Assembly (NCBI RefSeq): GCF_028858725.1
Contig: NC_084781.1
Location: forward strand, 4,348,513-4,412,512
DNA from: Colius striatus
Lineage: Eukaryota; Chordata; Aves; Coliiformes; Coliidae
Direction of reading: 5' to 3'
Length of the DNA stretch: 64,000 nt
Each line of letters starts with the position of its first letter. Positions within the stretch are counted from its first letter, which is position 1. Below are positions 1 to 13,500 of the stretch, piece by piece. Under the pieces are notes generated by a model that saw only the letters and a list, made by a program, of their open reading frames with translations, searched no databases and had not been told where the DNA came from. The position numbers and the translations under genes were made by a program.

Positions 1-3000
1 TGCTGCAAATGACTGGGTCATGCGGTTTGTCTTTCCATCTGTAGCTCTTTTCAACACAAATCTCAACTCCTCCAGGCACAGTTAAACTAAAGATGCATTT
101 CAGGAAAATAAGGGAAAAGTAAAATACCCAGTTGCTGCATAGGTTGGTCACTTGCTATATAAATGAGGTGTAACCTGGAGGTGCCAGTGTGTTGATAAGC
201 ATAGCAGTGGATAAACTAATAGATATTTCCTTATGTGCTAGAGGGAGACATCTTGGAAAGACAGGTATAGCCTGGTATCTGCTTTGATCAAATGGAGGTT
301 TGTGCTCTGCTCAGACAGTAACATAGGCGTGGGAAACAGGACTGTTTTCTTCTGCAAGATTGCAGCAAAATGTCCTTCACCCTGCGTGGAAGCAGAAAAA
401 AGAATGCTTAGCCTCTGAAATTTCTGTGGTGGGACATTTTTCACTTAAGCTGTTACCTTCCTGAGAAATGTCTTTGTTTTGAAAGAAATAGTTATTTACT
501 CTTTCAAATCAAGACAGAGCATTCCAGTGAAGCTGAGACGTGCTTCCCATCCTCTTCAGAATGAAACGCTTCATTTTTTCCCAATTGGAAGTGACTATTC
601 ATTTCCATTTCTGTATAATACAAATGCAAAGTTGACATTGAAATCAAGCATTTTTAGGCTTTATTAAAGTGAAACTATTTAGAGCTGTGGTGGAAATATT
701 TTGTGCTGGGAACAGAGAGGATTTTTAGGGTTTCTGAACATTTAAGTCTATAAAAAACATCGACAAAATGGGGAAAAATCAGAATTACCCACAGCAGAGC
801 TTCCAGGTCAGCACCAGCCCAAAGAAGCAACTCAGTGTAAAGATCAGCTGTGTACACTCTTGCACAGCACGTACCAGCATATTTCACAGTTGGGACAGAA
901 AGTCTGTATTTAAGTAGCAATAATTTACTCAAAGAATTGACGGATTGGAATGCACCTGGTTCCAACTGTTTGTTACTAGTGTCATTCCAAGTTTTCTCTG
1001 GTGAAAGCCAACTTAGGAAGCTTTATGGGTACAAGCAGTCATACCTAGGGCTGCTGTGCTGAAATCAGACTTGTGCTGTGGGCTCCCAGGGCTTAAACCT
1101 CTGAGGGCCAGCTGAATTTAGGAGGCTCCCGACACGAAAAGAGCTTCACTTCTCCCCTGCACCAAACCGATCCCTTTAAGGAGAAGTGAAGCGGGACCCA
1201 GAAAGTCAGAACCACCCCAAATCACTAGTTGCTTTTGAAAATTGAGGCCAAGCTACTTAGCTGCACCGCTGGCAATATTGTTTAAAAACAATGGGGCTCA
1301 ATTAGATGAGAATTATTTTAACACTTCAGAAGGCTGCCAAGTCATTTCCTTCTCCTTTATTGATTTTTTCCGTTGCCAGTAAATATATATCTGCAGCAGG
1401 AGAATGAAAGAAGTAGCTTTAGAGAGGAGGAAAAGTGTTAAAAAGGAGATTGTAAACAGATATGTCCCTCGAACTTCTGTGAGGAAGGACATTTTAAGAC
1501 AGAAGGAAGAAAAGGCTTCATGTGGGGGTATTTCACAGGGTTAGATGTGGTAGCAGACAGCCCAATATTATTTTCCTTCCAGTCCTTGCCTGATCCTTTA
1601 CTTAGATTGGCTCCTGTTTCTTCACCTTATTGTGCAGTCCCTGCATGAGCTGGTCTCTATGTAAAGACATTCCACCTACATTCCTTTGCCGATGGGTGAG
1701 AGGAGGGGGGAGCATAATTATGTAGGCTAGCAAGACACAAAAGGCTCTGCTCTAGAGCTAAAGATTATAAACTTGAGTTAACTTTTTCCTTCAAAAACTG
1801 AAAAAAAACCAAAGGGCAGGGCAAAAAAAATTAGAGAGGAGGCTGCTGACAAGAGTCTGGTTTGTTCCTGTCCTTTCCTACCAGCCTACACATGAAGGCT
1901 TTTGAGATGTAGCTATCCCATCTATGAGTCTTTCCTCACCCAGCACTGTGTAGATCACCACAGAACAAGTACTTCTTAATTTTTCTGGCACTATCAGTGT
2001 TTCTCTCTGGCTTTTATATGTGTATCTTTACCTACTAATGGGTAAGGTGAGAACAGATCAAAACAGTCCTTGGACAAAAGAGGCCGTAGGCAATTCATTC
2101 TGCAGTACTTGTGTCATATGTCTGTTGGGGTATAATGGGGGGCCATTAGAGCATGTGTCCAGCTAGTTTCCAAGCGTCAGGTGTGACCTTGCCTTTCTCC
2201 ATCTTCACCAGCACCCCTGAGTCGTGCTGTTTAGAAATACTGGGCTTATTCCACTACACATACCACTGTGAGGAAACTGGCTCTAGGAGACGTGGCAGGA
2301 GTTGTTTATAAAAGCACTCGGAGACACAAAAAGTCAGAGTCGATCAAATTCTGCAGCCGAGTAAGCTGGAGCATGGAATAAATTGTTTAGAAGTTCACAT
2401 GAACTGGACCTTTTCCAGGTGAACATCTTCAAGGATGTTATCAGGGCAGGATTTGTTATCCCCGTTATTACACTTCTCAGCAGTGAACTTCATTAGCTAT
2501 GCTTTTTTTCCATGTGCACTGCTTTCTAAATGTTACTGTCCTGCTTACCATATTGATTTCTGTGCCCCTGCACTCTTTCTTCCCATTTTGTCTAATAAGC
2601 AAATTTCATTACCTGACTTCACAATTTTTCCTCTGGGCCATTAGAATTGCTTGACTGTATTCCTGGCAGAGCTCTTAATTAGAGATGGATCAGAACTGAT
2701 GCCATTAAACTGATCCATTAACCACACTCTTCCTGTGACTCCAAAGGTAGGTGGTTCAGATAAAATGCGACCTGGATCCAAAACACCATTGAAGTCATTG
2801 TGCAAAGCTCCAAACCTCCTTAGATTGCCAAAGGTGAAGAATAAATGTTAAATGAAGTCACCCCCTTGGACCTCTTGCAGATTCTGCCTAAGTGGTCCTG
2901 TCACGGGAAATATCTCTGGTTTTATTCTGGAGCCAAAGCATTTCATTTCTTCCTATGGCACTTTTTGGGGAGGTTTGCTTTCCTTTATTTCTCTGTGTAT

Positions 3001-4440
3001 TTCATTCAGTTTTCAACCATCTCCATCAGCTAGAGTATGGTGAAGACAGCCAGTGTGTGCTCCTGCTCATAGGAGCCTCTCATACTGCTGGCTTGTGGCA
3101 TCTTTTTAGAGCTAGATGTAGCCAGAGCCAGACACAGGGGAGCTGAACATGGTGATCTCAAAAGAGATGTGCTGAATTAAGCAGGAGGTTGCTATGCCAT
3201 GTAACCCCCAGCAAAGGTTACAGCACTGAGTCCTGATACAGAAGGGGTTTTTCCAAGCAAAAGAGTCTACCAAGTCATACCCTTAGCTGGCTATGGTTGT
3301 AAAAAACCCTTGGAGTCATCTAGGACTTCATCTCATGCCTCTTGCAGCATTCATATTTGCTTCCTCACAAGCCTCTCTTCACCACACAGCTTCCCTTCCC
3401 CAAGATCCGTGAGTGTGCAGAATTGCACTCTGCTTTGTTCTGGTGCTTACATTTATTTACATAGACATTCCAGTAAAAAACAATCCTCCATTCTCCCCTG
3501 GAAAAGCTGCCCCAGGGTTCCCCTAAGCATAAGCTCAGTGCATGTCTTACATTATCCATCTCTCTTTAAAGTCATTCTCACTTCTTCTCCAGCCGGAGAG
3601 GGTTAACTTGGCCTTTCCCTGGATGTAGCAGGGGCAGCACCTGCTAGCAGGGTGGGGTGTTCCCTCGCACAGCTTGTAAGAGACAGATTATTATTGTTAT
3701 TATTTTGTAAAATAACACGTTTCTTTGTCTGTGTCCTACCCTGCAACCTTCAATACAGCGTTGCTGCTCTCTCAGCCCTTGCTGCCAATTTCGCCGCTTT
3801 CCCTGTTTGCAGAAACCTTAATGCTCTGTTTGAATTGGCCTGCAGGATAACTGTTTGAGAAGGGCGAGAGACTGAACAGAAATGGGAGGCTTCCCCCAGT
3901 CCCCCCTCTCATCCCCCAAAAAAGAAGTGTAATTTGCCTTTAAAGGCTCTTAAACAGCAAACACATTCTGTCTGATCCTCCTTAATAAAGTATCCCAGCA
4001 GTGCTGCAGTGCCTTATTTGAGGTCTGTGCAGTCTCATTAAATTTGATGTGTCACAGAGGGCTTGGACATGTGAAAAGGGAGGCTTGCAGGAACCAGGAT
4101 TGAAGTTTGCCAGATTTGCTAAGGAAAAATGATTCATTAGGGCTTTTCAAAATGGACACCCTTCAGGCTTCCCGCTCCATTGATTGTGTGCAGGGTGAGG
4201 GAGAGCCGGGCCGGCCACGGGGCCATCGCAGCCTGCAGATTTAACCCTTATTAATAGCTGCCGAAATTAAGCATTCGGTTTGATCTCGTCAGCCGTGTGC
4301 TCCTACTTCTGTGCTCTGTCTGAGTAAAGAAAAGAAAGGTTATTAAAGATTTAAGGGCTGGATGTTTCAACCAAAAACTTGGGGATCATGGGGTTTTTTT
4401 CCTGCCATAGGGGAGGGAGGAGGACAGAAGCCCAGGGGTT
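1..4440. other. Intergenic, no gene recognised
   Basis: Open frames are all under 100 codons and show no domain. It holds a 13-bp perfect inverted repeat at 1143-1192 and a stretch at about 3850-4340 that looks like low-repeat single-copy sequence with homeobox-type ATTA/TTAAT motifs. Otherwise nothing was recognised. Confidence 0.6.
1143..1192. repeat. Perfect 13-bp inverted repeat
   Basis: Arm gcttcacttctcc (1143-1155) is the exact reverse complement of ggagaagtgaagc (1180-1192), separated by 24 nt. Confidence 0.9.
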
Positions 4441-4525
4441 TGCCTCCCCTGGAAGTGCTCAAGGCCAGGCTGGGTAGGACTCTGACCAAACTGGTCTAGT
4501 GAAAGATGTCCCTGCCCATAGACTA
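4441..4525 (+). mobile_element. CR1 LINE 3' fragment
   Basis: Contains 'ggaagtgctcaaggccaggc', then 'tgg..gga..ctgaccaa.ctggtctagtg' and 'gatgtccctgccca', a familiar CR1 tail in sense orientation. It stops before the usual end and abuts a second CR1 piece. Confidence 0.65.
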
Positions 4526-4579
4526 GATGTCACTGTCTACAACTACCTCGAAAGGACATTGTAGTGAGGTGGGGATCAG

Positions 4580-4832
4580 TCTCTCCTAACATGTAACGCG
4601 TGACAGGACAAGAAGAAACAGCCTCAAGTTGCCCCAGGGGAGGTTTAGATTGGAGCTGAGGAAGAACTTTTTCCCTGAAAGGCTTGTCAGGCTGCCCAGG
4701 GAGGTAGGGGAGTCCCCATCCCTGGAGTATTGCAAATCTCTGGCACTGAGGGCCTTGGAGTAGTGGTGGGGTTGGCAGTGTCAAGTTAGTGATTGAACAT
4801 GATGATCTTAAACATCTTTTCCTATTTTATTA
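4580..4832 (+). mobile_element. CR1 LINE 3' end
   Basis: In sense order it shows 'gacaggacaagaagaaa', 'cctcaagttgccccagggg', 'ctgcccagggaggt', 'ccatccctgg' and 'gatgatcttaaacatctttt', all conserved CR1 3' region phrases. Divergence suggests an old copy. Confidence 0.85.
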
Positions 4833-7800
4833 CTATGAAGACTGCACGGGGATGTAGTTTCAAGGACTCCTGACTCATTTGGGGGGCAGGTAGCAGGTAA
4901 TGACGAGTTAGCAGGTAATGACGAGTTAGCAGGTAATGACTGTCACGTGCGCCGCTGACAGAGGCAAAGGCATTATTCAACACGTTGGTTTCTGTGTGTT
5001 GGAGCTTGAACCTTGGTCAACTATTGCACCAGTGCAGATGAGCAGGTCTCTTCTGAAAGCCTCCTCTATTATCTGCCGTGTGCATTGCTGGGAGGAGAGT
5101 TCGTGTAGCCCTGATGGGTGTCTGGAAGGGGCTTCTCTGCTGCCGTCACTTATGTTGTGCTAGTGGTAGGTGAGGAGGAGAGGACTGGCTTGGAAAGGTG
5201 CTTGTAGGTATGATACCAGAGCAGGGTGATGCCCTTTTCCCAGCAGGCTGCAGCTCTTCAGAAAATAAGGCAGAGGCAGCATAATCTGGACACCAAGAAA
5301 TGACGGTCCTAGAGCTAGACACAGTGTCCTGGGTCAGAGGCTCCAGGCAGGAGTCAGTGAAGTGAGAGACATCTCACAGCATTAGCCCACACTGCATGTG
5401 CAATGAGAGCAGTCATGCAGCAAAGTTTATGGGTATGAAAAGGTGTTAATCCCAAGCAAGAGGCTGCAATGGTGAACTGATGAGCAACAGGCTCACACAT
5501 TACGTTTCCTTCCCCTCCTGTCTCTCTGCCCATGAGCTTACAAAAGTTTACAATACAGCCAAACTTGAATTTGAGACATCAGGGAGGGAAAAAAAATAAT
5601 CAAGAAAACTGATCTGAGGGATCCATGTCCATTTCTTTGGATAGCTACAAAAAGAGGGGAGAAAACCAGCAAGGGGGATTTCCTGATGCTGCAAAGATTT
5701 CTCCTGATTTGTGGCATCTGAGTTAAGGGGCCAGAAAGAGAAACATTTGTGCTTTTAAAAAGGTTGTAAATCACGCTCTGAACGCTCACCATTTACATTT
5801 TAAGTGAACTAGGATGTCAAACCATTTTGCTTTATGTTTATTTTCAAATACTGTACGCTTTACTGTCCACTTTCTCTAGTGCATGTGCCATTTAAATCAT
5901 ATTGTATATAGCCAAAGATGCAGGGAATATAAATCTCACATGGTGTATGTATACACCAATTATTCTTGGGAAATGCAGCCTGCCAGCTAGAATTCTCAGT
6001 ACCTGAGGAACATGCACGCAGTGGGCTATACCATTTCTGCAAAGCTTTGGGCATGATTCTTACCCAGCATAGATTTAAGGGTAAATCCCCAGAGTTGAGT
6101 GGTGCGACACAGGTATAAATTGCATGTAAATGAGGTCTTTTAATTTCAGAGAGCAAATTTTAGCTGGGGACGCATACAGATGCTGTGTGATAAATACAGT
6201 CTCTCGACTGCAAATTTAAACAAAGCATTAAAGCATTCACACTTCCTGTTGGAGAAGTATTTTATTTCTTTTCCTTTATTTATACAGTGTGGCAGAAAGA
6301 GCAGAAATAAATTTCATCAGCTTCTTACTGCCTCATCAGCAGCAGAGACACACAGGAACAAGATGAAACATTATTCAAATAAAATGTAAATTTAACTTGC
6401 ATGGCTTGTCCAGTAAAACACTGTGAGACTTGGCGAGGAGTAACAGAGTGCAATATGGAGAGCTAGACGGGGCCACAGGAGGGATGGACCTGGTTGTGGT
6501 CCAGAACACAGTGAACCGAAGTAGTGGGGATACCGGTATCCAGGCTTTGGGCTCAGCTCCATCGCCAGCGTCCACGCTGGAAGCACGTGGAGCCGTTGCC
6601 CGAGTGCTAGCACTAAGGAAGTTTTGTTTCAGCTGGAGTTATGCCTCATTTGGGCTTTGCTCAGTGTTTAAGAAGGTGAGAGTTCCCACTAAGGCTTTTT
6701 GCACTGGGAGTGTTATCTGTGCTCTCTGTCCTTTTGTAAGGTGGTGCATCTTCTCAGCTTTCCTACAAACCGTAGGGTTTGTTCCTACTCGGGATGTAAT
6801 GCCTGTTGAGACAGCTCTGCCTTTGGTGAAGTTAATTGTCTAGCAGGTGATAAAGGAGTTAGGGATGGAGACAGGGTCAGCATGACCTCCTGAGCCTCTG
6901 TTCTGCAGGAGCCCATGCCAAGGGCAGCAACACTGATGATGCAGCTGGGGCAGGATCTGTGCCGAGGGAGGAACAGATCTTTCTGGACAGAGGAACTCGG
7001 TGTGTTCTTAGGAAAAATATTTCTCTCCCCACAGCGTCATGAGAGTTTTGGATTGCCTTGGCTTGCACTGCTTCCCTCATCTCAGTGAAACCACACAGAG
7101 TTACACAGGTACTAAGGAGTGCAGAGCGAGGTGCCTCCATTCCCTGTGCACCCCAAGTGAAAGGTTACAGGCTGAGGGGCAGTGCTCATGCCTGCAAAGC
7201 TGCCCCTGCACTGCAGTCACCTCAGCTACTGTATGAGTCCAGTTAAATCCAGGGAGAGAAATCCCAGTCAGTGAAATCTGATTTGTAATTACTGCTCTAC
7301 CTGAATTTGGATATGCTGTTCTCACAGTGAGGCTGGAAACTCAGCTGAGAGACAGCACTAGATCTTCCCCGAGCCACCCTCCTGGTTAATTAAAAGACAT
7401 TCTCCCCTATAGCTTCTAGCACAAATCCCATTTACCAGGCTTTCTCATGGGCAAAGAAAGGCTGAAATTCAAGCTATAAGGCTAAATAGATCCACATTGT
7501 GCTGTGAAGAAAAAAGAAAAGCCCAACCACATCACAATTCAGTTAGCTGCTTAAAAAGCTGCCTTGGTTATTGCCATTGTTATAAAACCTAATAAATCAT
7601 GAGATTACTTTCTCAGGGTCCTAGAAGCTGTCCTGTGGGTAGAGAGATTTAGATAGCAGATGAAACTGGGATGTTGGCTCAGCACACCTTCAAATCGATG
7701 GGCACAAGTAGACACCCCCCTGAGAGGAGCCCCCCACCCCAAGCCCTGAGCAGTGGGGCTTGCACACGAGGGATTTGCACAGGCTCGGGGGGTTCTGGTG

Positions 7801-8396
7801 GAAGGAAGGCTTATGAAGCCTCCAAGGCATTTAGGGAGCTTGCAGGGCTCTGCTGCTTTGTCTCACACCACCTGCTGCTGAAGAGGCTTTGCTCACCCAG
7901 ATTCTGTGGGACCTCTGAACACAGGCACCCCACACAGTGTTCTGCCTTACATTTTGTAGAGGAAATTCCTCAGCTTTTTAGCACTGATTGGTCTGAGAGC
8001 CATCAGCATTGAAGCTGGAGTAGAAAAGATTGTTGTTCTCTTTCTGTACTGGATTCGGTGTGTCCCTTGTCCTTCCAAATTCCCTGTGAGTGAGGAGCTA
8101 GGACTTAACTGCTCCACAGGGTGCACGTGCCTAAAGAAACTGTGGGTGTAATTGCATCCAAATCTGTGCTTATATTAGAGGTGATGTTTTGATAAACAAC
8201 TGATGAAATAAAGCTGAGAAGCATGTGTGCACACTAGGGTAGTTTGTGAAGCCCCTATTAGAAAAATCCCATTCTTTCTGACAACTAGTAGTTTTTGTTA
8301 TAGTATTTATAAGAATCCTGTGGATTAACTGTATTAAGTTACAGCTCAGCCTGCCTTTACCTAGCAGTAAAAGACAGTTGTCAGAGCAGGTTTCCA
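4833..8396. other. Intergenic, no gene recognised
   Basis: Apart from the small tandem repeat near its start, it has only short, domainless open frames (longest 137 codons at 6430-6843 on plus). No transposon was recognised. Confidence 0.6.
4892..4940. repeat. 18-bp tandem repeat, 2.7 copies
   Basis: The unit agcaggtaatgacgagtt is repeated without a mismatch: 4892-4909, 4910-4927 and a partial copy to 4940. It lies just past the CR1 tail. Confidence 0.97.
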
Positions 8397-8630
8397 CTGG
8401 GGACAGCATGGTGTGGTGGACAGGACACCGGTGTAAGGCTTAGAAAGTGCAGGAGCTCTTCCCAGCTCTGCCGTTGGCCTGTTGGGTAACTCAGGTCAGT
8501 CTTTGAATCTGTTTCTCTTTGCTTTCATCTATTTAGATGTCAAAGGCTTTGGGGATGAAACGGGCTGTGTGTGTGTACAGTGCTGAGCACAATAGGGTCC
8601 TGCTCCACGCTGGGACCAATGTACTAAGCC
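8397..8630 (+). mobile_element. MIR-like amniote SINE remnant
   Basis: Follows the MIR/CORE-SINE layout: 'atggtgtggtggacaggac', 'cttcccagctctgcc', 'ctgttgggtaactcaggtca', 'aatctgtttctctttgc' and a tail with 'tacagtgctgagcacaata' then 'gggtcctgctcca'. These match the shared amniote forms of this SINE as I remember them. Confidence 0.7.
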
Positions 8631-10361
8631 CCACTGTCATAGAAATGAACTCAGAATGAATTCATGGAACTCTCTTTCTGTCAGTTGAGCCACACCAGCT
8701 GACACCAGCCCAGCACCTGGTCCTAAATTTAGCTTAAGACCTGACACACTCTTCAAGTCAAACTGGGACAATCCTGTTCCTGGGCGAGCAGATAGGAGCA
8801 ATTCAGAGATAACATATTCCAGGTCTCTCATTACAATTCTCCTCATGCAAGATAATCTTTGATTTTTCCATAGCTCCCTCCACACTGGCAGCCAGAGGCT
8901 TTGTTTAAAACACATCCATCATTATCACTGTAATGTATTATTATTATAACTTATTCATTCATATAGCATTTTGCCACAACAACCTAGGAATCAAAATGTT
9001 GTACACTTTGCAGTCTGCAAGCAATTTGGTAGAAATCTTGGCATGGGGGGGAAGAGACTTAGCTAAGTAAATCTGTAAAACTGATTGGAGGTTCGCAGTG
9101 AAAAGGGCAAGTCTACATAGAAAGCTCAATAATGGTGAGGAGCTGTGGGCAGCTGACAAGGATGTTCTCTACCTTGAAGGATGTTCTCTGGGTAGCTTTG
9201 ATGATACACAATAGCTCATTTCTAAAACAGGAATCCAGATCTTGCTTCAGCATGTGGACATCTGGGAGCTAAGGTATAGGTTTAGCTAGTCATAATTAAA
9301 GAGGATGGAGGCTGGTGCCTTAGCAGAACACCAGTGGCAGTAACACTTGTGTTCTCCAGGTCTGTGCTTTTCTCTGCAGCTATGTAGAAAAAAACAAAAC
9401 AAAACCAATGCACCACAGCCCTGAAACAGAAACAGAGAGAGAGAAATGAACAAAAAGAAGGGACTCACTGTGTGAGGTCACTGTAAACAGCTGTTAAACG
9501 GGAGGTGAAACCCAAATGAAACCCTAATTACACCCCAATCCCTTCCCAAAGAGTAAAACTCTCCCACATCTGCATCACTTCAATGAAAGACAGCAAGACA
9601 CCCCGAAAGAGACTGTAGTGACATCTTGATTTTAGATCTATCCAGACTAGAGAACCCTGAAGCCTTCAATAATTCATTGTTTTCTCCTCTTAATTCCCTC
9701 TCCTGCTACGAACACACTCCGTGCCGTGTATTTCATGCTCAAGGTTTTGCTGAAGGTGATTCTGTTTGTGCAGCTTTCAGATGCAGCCTCTTGCCTTTTT
9801 TAATTTTAATGCAGCATTTTGAGGATGTCTCTTGAAAACCTTGATGTCTGCTTTGTGGAGTATCAGGAAGGCATGAAAAGATATGACTAAGGAAGATTAT
9901 GATATCATTCTGGTTAAGTGCAAGTGCATTTTATCAAATGCTTTGGCATCTTACCAAGAGGAAGTGACAGATCCTCTTTGGCAATTCTATTAATGCATCT
10001 TCTCTGTATTGTTCTATATATTCCCATTATTTTCTGGAAAAAAATCTGAATCTTTCCAGTCTTCTCACAAAGAATCTTGTATGGATTTGGAAAACTGTAT
10101 CCCAGATCCAAATGATCTTTTTCTTTTTCCTATATATCTGAAATCCTTATTTAAATATGTGCCCACTGGTTATTTTATCATTTGCGTAGTTCACCTTCAG
10201 CCTGATTCCTTTGTGAGATTAAAGTGTAACAGCCACCCTCTTAGCATGTACTAACAGGACTATTATCTGTCTCAGAGTTCACCTAGCTGTCTTTTGAGAG
10301 CTGCCATGTTTGCAACTAGGAAATAAGGAAGGCTGAGAATTTCCTCAGCAGAAAATCAGGG
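8631..10361. other. Intergenic, no gene recognised
   Basis: AT-rich sequence without recognisable genes or repeats. Confidence 0.6.
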
Positions 10362-10562
10362 AATCATAGAGTCATTCAGGTTGGAAAAGATCTTTAAGAT
10401 CATCGAGTCCAAGCACTGCCCTCACACTATCAAGCCCACCACTAACCCATGGTCCTCAGCTACACAGCTTTGCAATATCTCCAGGGATGGAGACTCCACC
10501 ACCTTCCTGTGCAACTTGTCCCAGTGTTTAACAGCCTTCCTAATCAGCATTCGTGACAAATG
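10362..10562 (-). mobile_element. CR1 LINE 3' end
   Basis: The plus strand reads as antisense CR1: 'aatcatagagtcattcagg', 'ttggaaaagatctttaagat', 'catcgagtccaagcac', then 'caagcccaccactaaccca' and 'tatctccagggatggagac'. The 3' terminus is at the low-coordinate end, so the element is on the minus strand. Confidence 0.9.
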
Positions 10563-13500
10563 AGAACCAGCATCTCTGTCACGACCAGCTCTCTGATGCT
10601 CTGCTCTCTCTTAGAGTAACCTCCAAGGTAAAGAGGAATGGCTGGCCCATGAAATCTGTCTCTTTGGATATGTACTCACAGGAGTTTAATTCTTTTCTGC
10701 CCCGACTTCCTTCCATCACAAGTTCAGCACCTTTTCTGGTGGGATGGGAGGCAGTTTGTACTACATGATTCTAGTGGGAAAGGTATGTCTATGGAACATG
10801 GTTTCCAGCAATGCAGAATGAACCAAGGTGTCCTTATGTTCTGAAGGCCACGTGGTGGTTTTGCCACAGGAGTAGACACAGGGCTAATTGCAGTATCAGG
10901 GAAATGCTGAGAGACTAGTCAAATACAAAATAGTCAAATATTCATTTAATATTCCTGATGAATAGGCAAATTACTCTAATCACATTAGTTATTCTATTCA
11001 TTTATTAGCTAAGAGTGATTAGTAGTGAATAGCTGTAAGAGGATCTTCCAGGTGCAAAAATTAGGCATCTATAGTTTCATGATGTTTATTTTCAGCTGAA
11101 GATAATTGTCTCTTTAGTTCATCTCAGACATACATATACACTGACACACACAGATACATTCTCTTTTGTCCAGGCATGGGGGGAAAAAAGGTAAAAGAAA
11201 ACAGGGCTGGCACACAGGTGTGGCAAGATAAGGACAATTCCCTGCAGAATTTAACAGGATTTATTTAAAAACAGTAAGGAAGAGATTTCTCGAAGATTAT
11301 GCCAAGTGAATGCAAAGGGATTTGGATCTCTGATTCCCACAGAGCACACTGATAATACCATTTTAAGAGCTGGGCTCTGCTACATTCATGCTTGATTTGA
11401 TTGTGCTAGCAAGCTGGGGCTTGGCTTTATCTGTAGCACAAATATGACACAGGTCCCTGGCGTGACAGTGGCACTGCCATGCTGCTCTATTTTCACCCAT
11501 CCTCACTAGTCACCAGATACTCCCTCGGGTTGCTCCTCATGAGCTGTATGCACATGCTGCCTGTGTGCAAAGTTGCAGTGACTAGTTTACTAATAACACA
11601 CGGGTCTGAACCTTTTCCTTCGTCAGTAGCCACATCAGTGTGCACAGATGACTCCAGTACGTGAGGAAGAGAAACTAAACTCTGGAAGTTGTCCTGAAAC
11701 AACGTTCATAAGAAAACCCCACCACCACCACACTTGTCCAGTTCAACCTGGGATGGACAGTTAAGCACTAACACACACAGGCAACAGGGGACAGGTCACA
11801 GGAGAGCTGAGAGAAGCAGTGGGCTTGGCTGCAGGGAGTATGAGGGACAGGTGAAAGGGAATTTCTGCATGCTTAAACTTTGGCTCTCATATTGGCATCG
11901 TTGCCTTGGGACTCATCTTTCAGTTCATACCTCGTGGCTTGATGGATTTCACAAGGGCTCTGCACCAGTTTGTCTCCAGGCATTAAGCTGCAAGATCAGA
12001 GTCTGGATTGCAAGCAAGGCATTTCACTTATTTCCCCAAGTAGAAAATCAATGGGCAATAGTATTTGGACAGTAAATTGACAATAGTGTGTAGTTCAGCG
12101 CTGCACACGACGTTACCAGGTTGTGTTAATTTGATGTTCTCATGCACTTTCAGGATGTTATGCTAAGCAAAGGCTGAGCTGTCATTACATTTTTATGAAG
12201 TCAATGCAGTTTCTAACAGCTTAGAAAGAAGAATTTTAAAAAATTGATCAAATATCTCATTTTTTTCTGAGAGAATCTGTTCCTCTGGATTTCCCTGAGC
12301 TGTCAGCTTTCATTGATATGATCTGATTGATGCTGTTTGCCACATTAAGAGATGTTGGAAGCTAATCTGTTTTAATCCCATTCTCTGTTTTTAATATAAT
12401 ACTCTTGAAGGAAAGTGAAGGTTATTACTTATTTTAAATAGCTTAAATATTTGTGTCAAAACATTGTCCTGAAAGGTTCAAATCCAGCCTTTGCCACAAG
12501 GCTAGGGGGAAAAAAAAAGGAAGGAAAAAGAAAACCCCTGAACCACCAATGTTGAGACCATTTGGAATGATCTAATCCATGCTTCAAATCCCTTTGTTCT
12601 CCTGTTCCCTTGCAGTGTTGGAGAGTTTGAGCTGAATGCTATTTATTAGATTGTTAGAGGGTGTGCTGGCTGCTAAGTCTTGTTTCAAAGATTTCCTTCT
12701 GTAGGCTGAGAGGCTGCATCTTTCAAACTCCCAGTTTGGATGAGAGCTGCCATATCACCAGGCGTTTTCTATGGCAAGGACTAAGAATCCATCACCGCGC
12801 TGCAGGGAACGCTCCGTTATATTAAACTGGTACCTTTCTTTCTGGGAGAGAAAGCCTTGGTTTTCTGGGGCTTTAAACCACTGTTTGGGGAGACTGGAAA
12901 AGAAAGTCCTCAGATAATGAGAGTTGTACATTATCTTAGGGGAATCATTTGTCTCTATGCTGGTTGTTTAGCCAGGTTTGCTGAGCTTGAAAATTTAGAT
13001 TTATTGGTGCCAGGAATAGGAATGGAAGCTTTTAATGGGCTTGTGCTCTGTGGAAGTGGTGAGGAAAAGCAAAGGAAGGTCTGGACGTGGCTGCAAGGGT
13101 GGCTGGAATGATTAATTCTGTTTGCTGAAAGAAAGGATGATTTTTTTAGGAACGTGAAAGATGTGCTATAGGGAAAACTGGTCAGAATTCCAGCATTTCA
13201 TCAGGGAATTGATGTCATGACTTAAAGTTCCTGACAAAACCTTGCATTTGAACTTTGGAGTCACACCTTTCTCTGTCTGAGCTGTACTATAGCAGTTTGC
13301 TGTGGACAGTCAGCCTGAAACGCTGTCTTTTTGTAAAGCACAGCTCTGACTTTTCCCTTAGTCACTGGGCAGCATGTACTGCCTCCATCTTTGCTGCACT
13401 ACGCCCAGGGAATAACCAGACCTCTTCTTCTGAGGAACCAGCCCTGTGAAGGAGCCAAAAGGCAGCGTACCCTTATTCAGAGAGCAAGAAGGGTAGGGGG

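Noticed and set aside
10381..10563. 60-codon plus-strand open frame
   Set aside because: Lies entirely in an antisense CR1 3' end.
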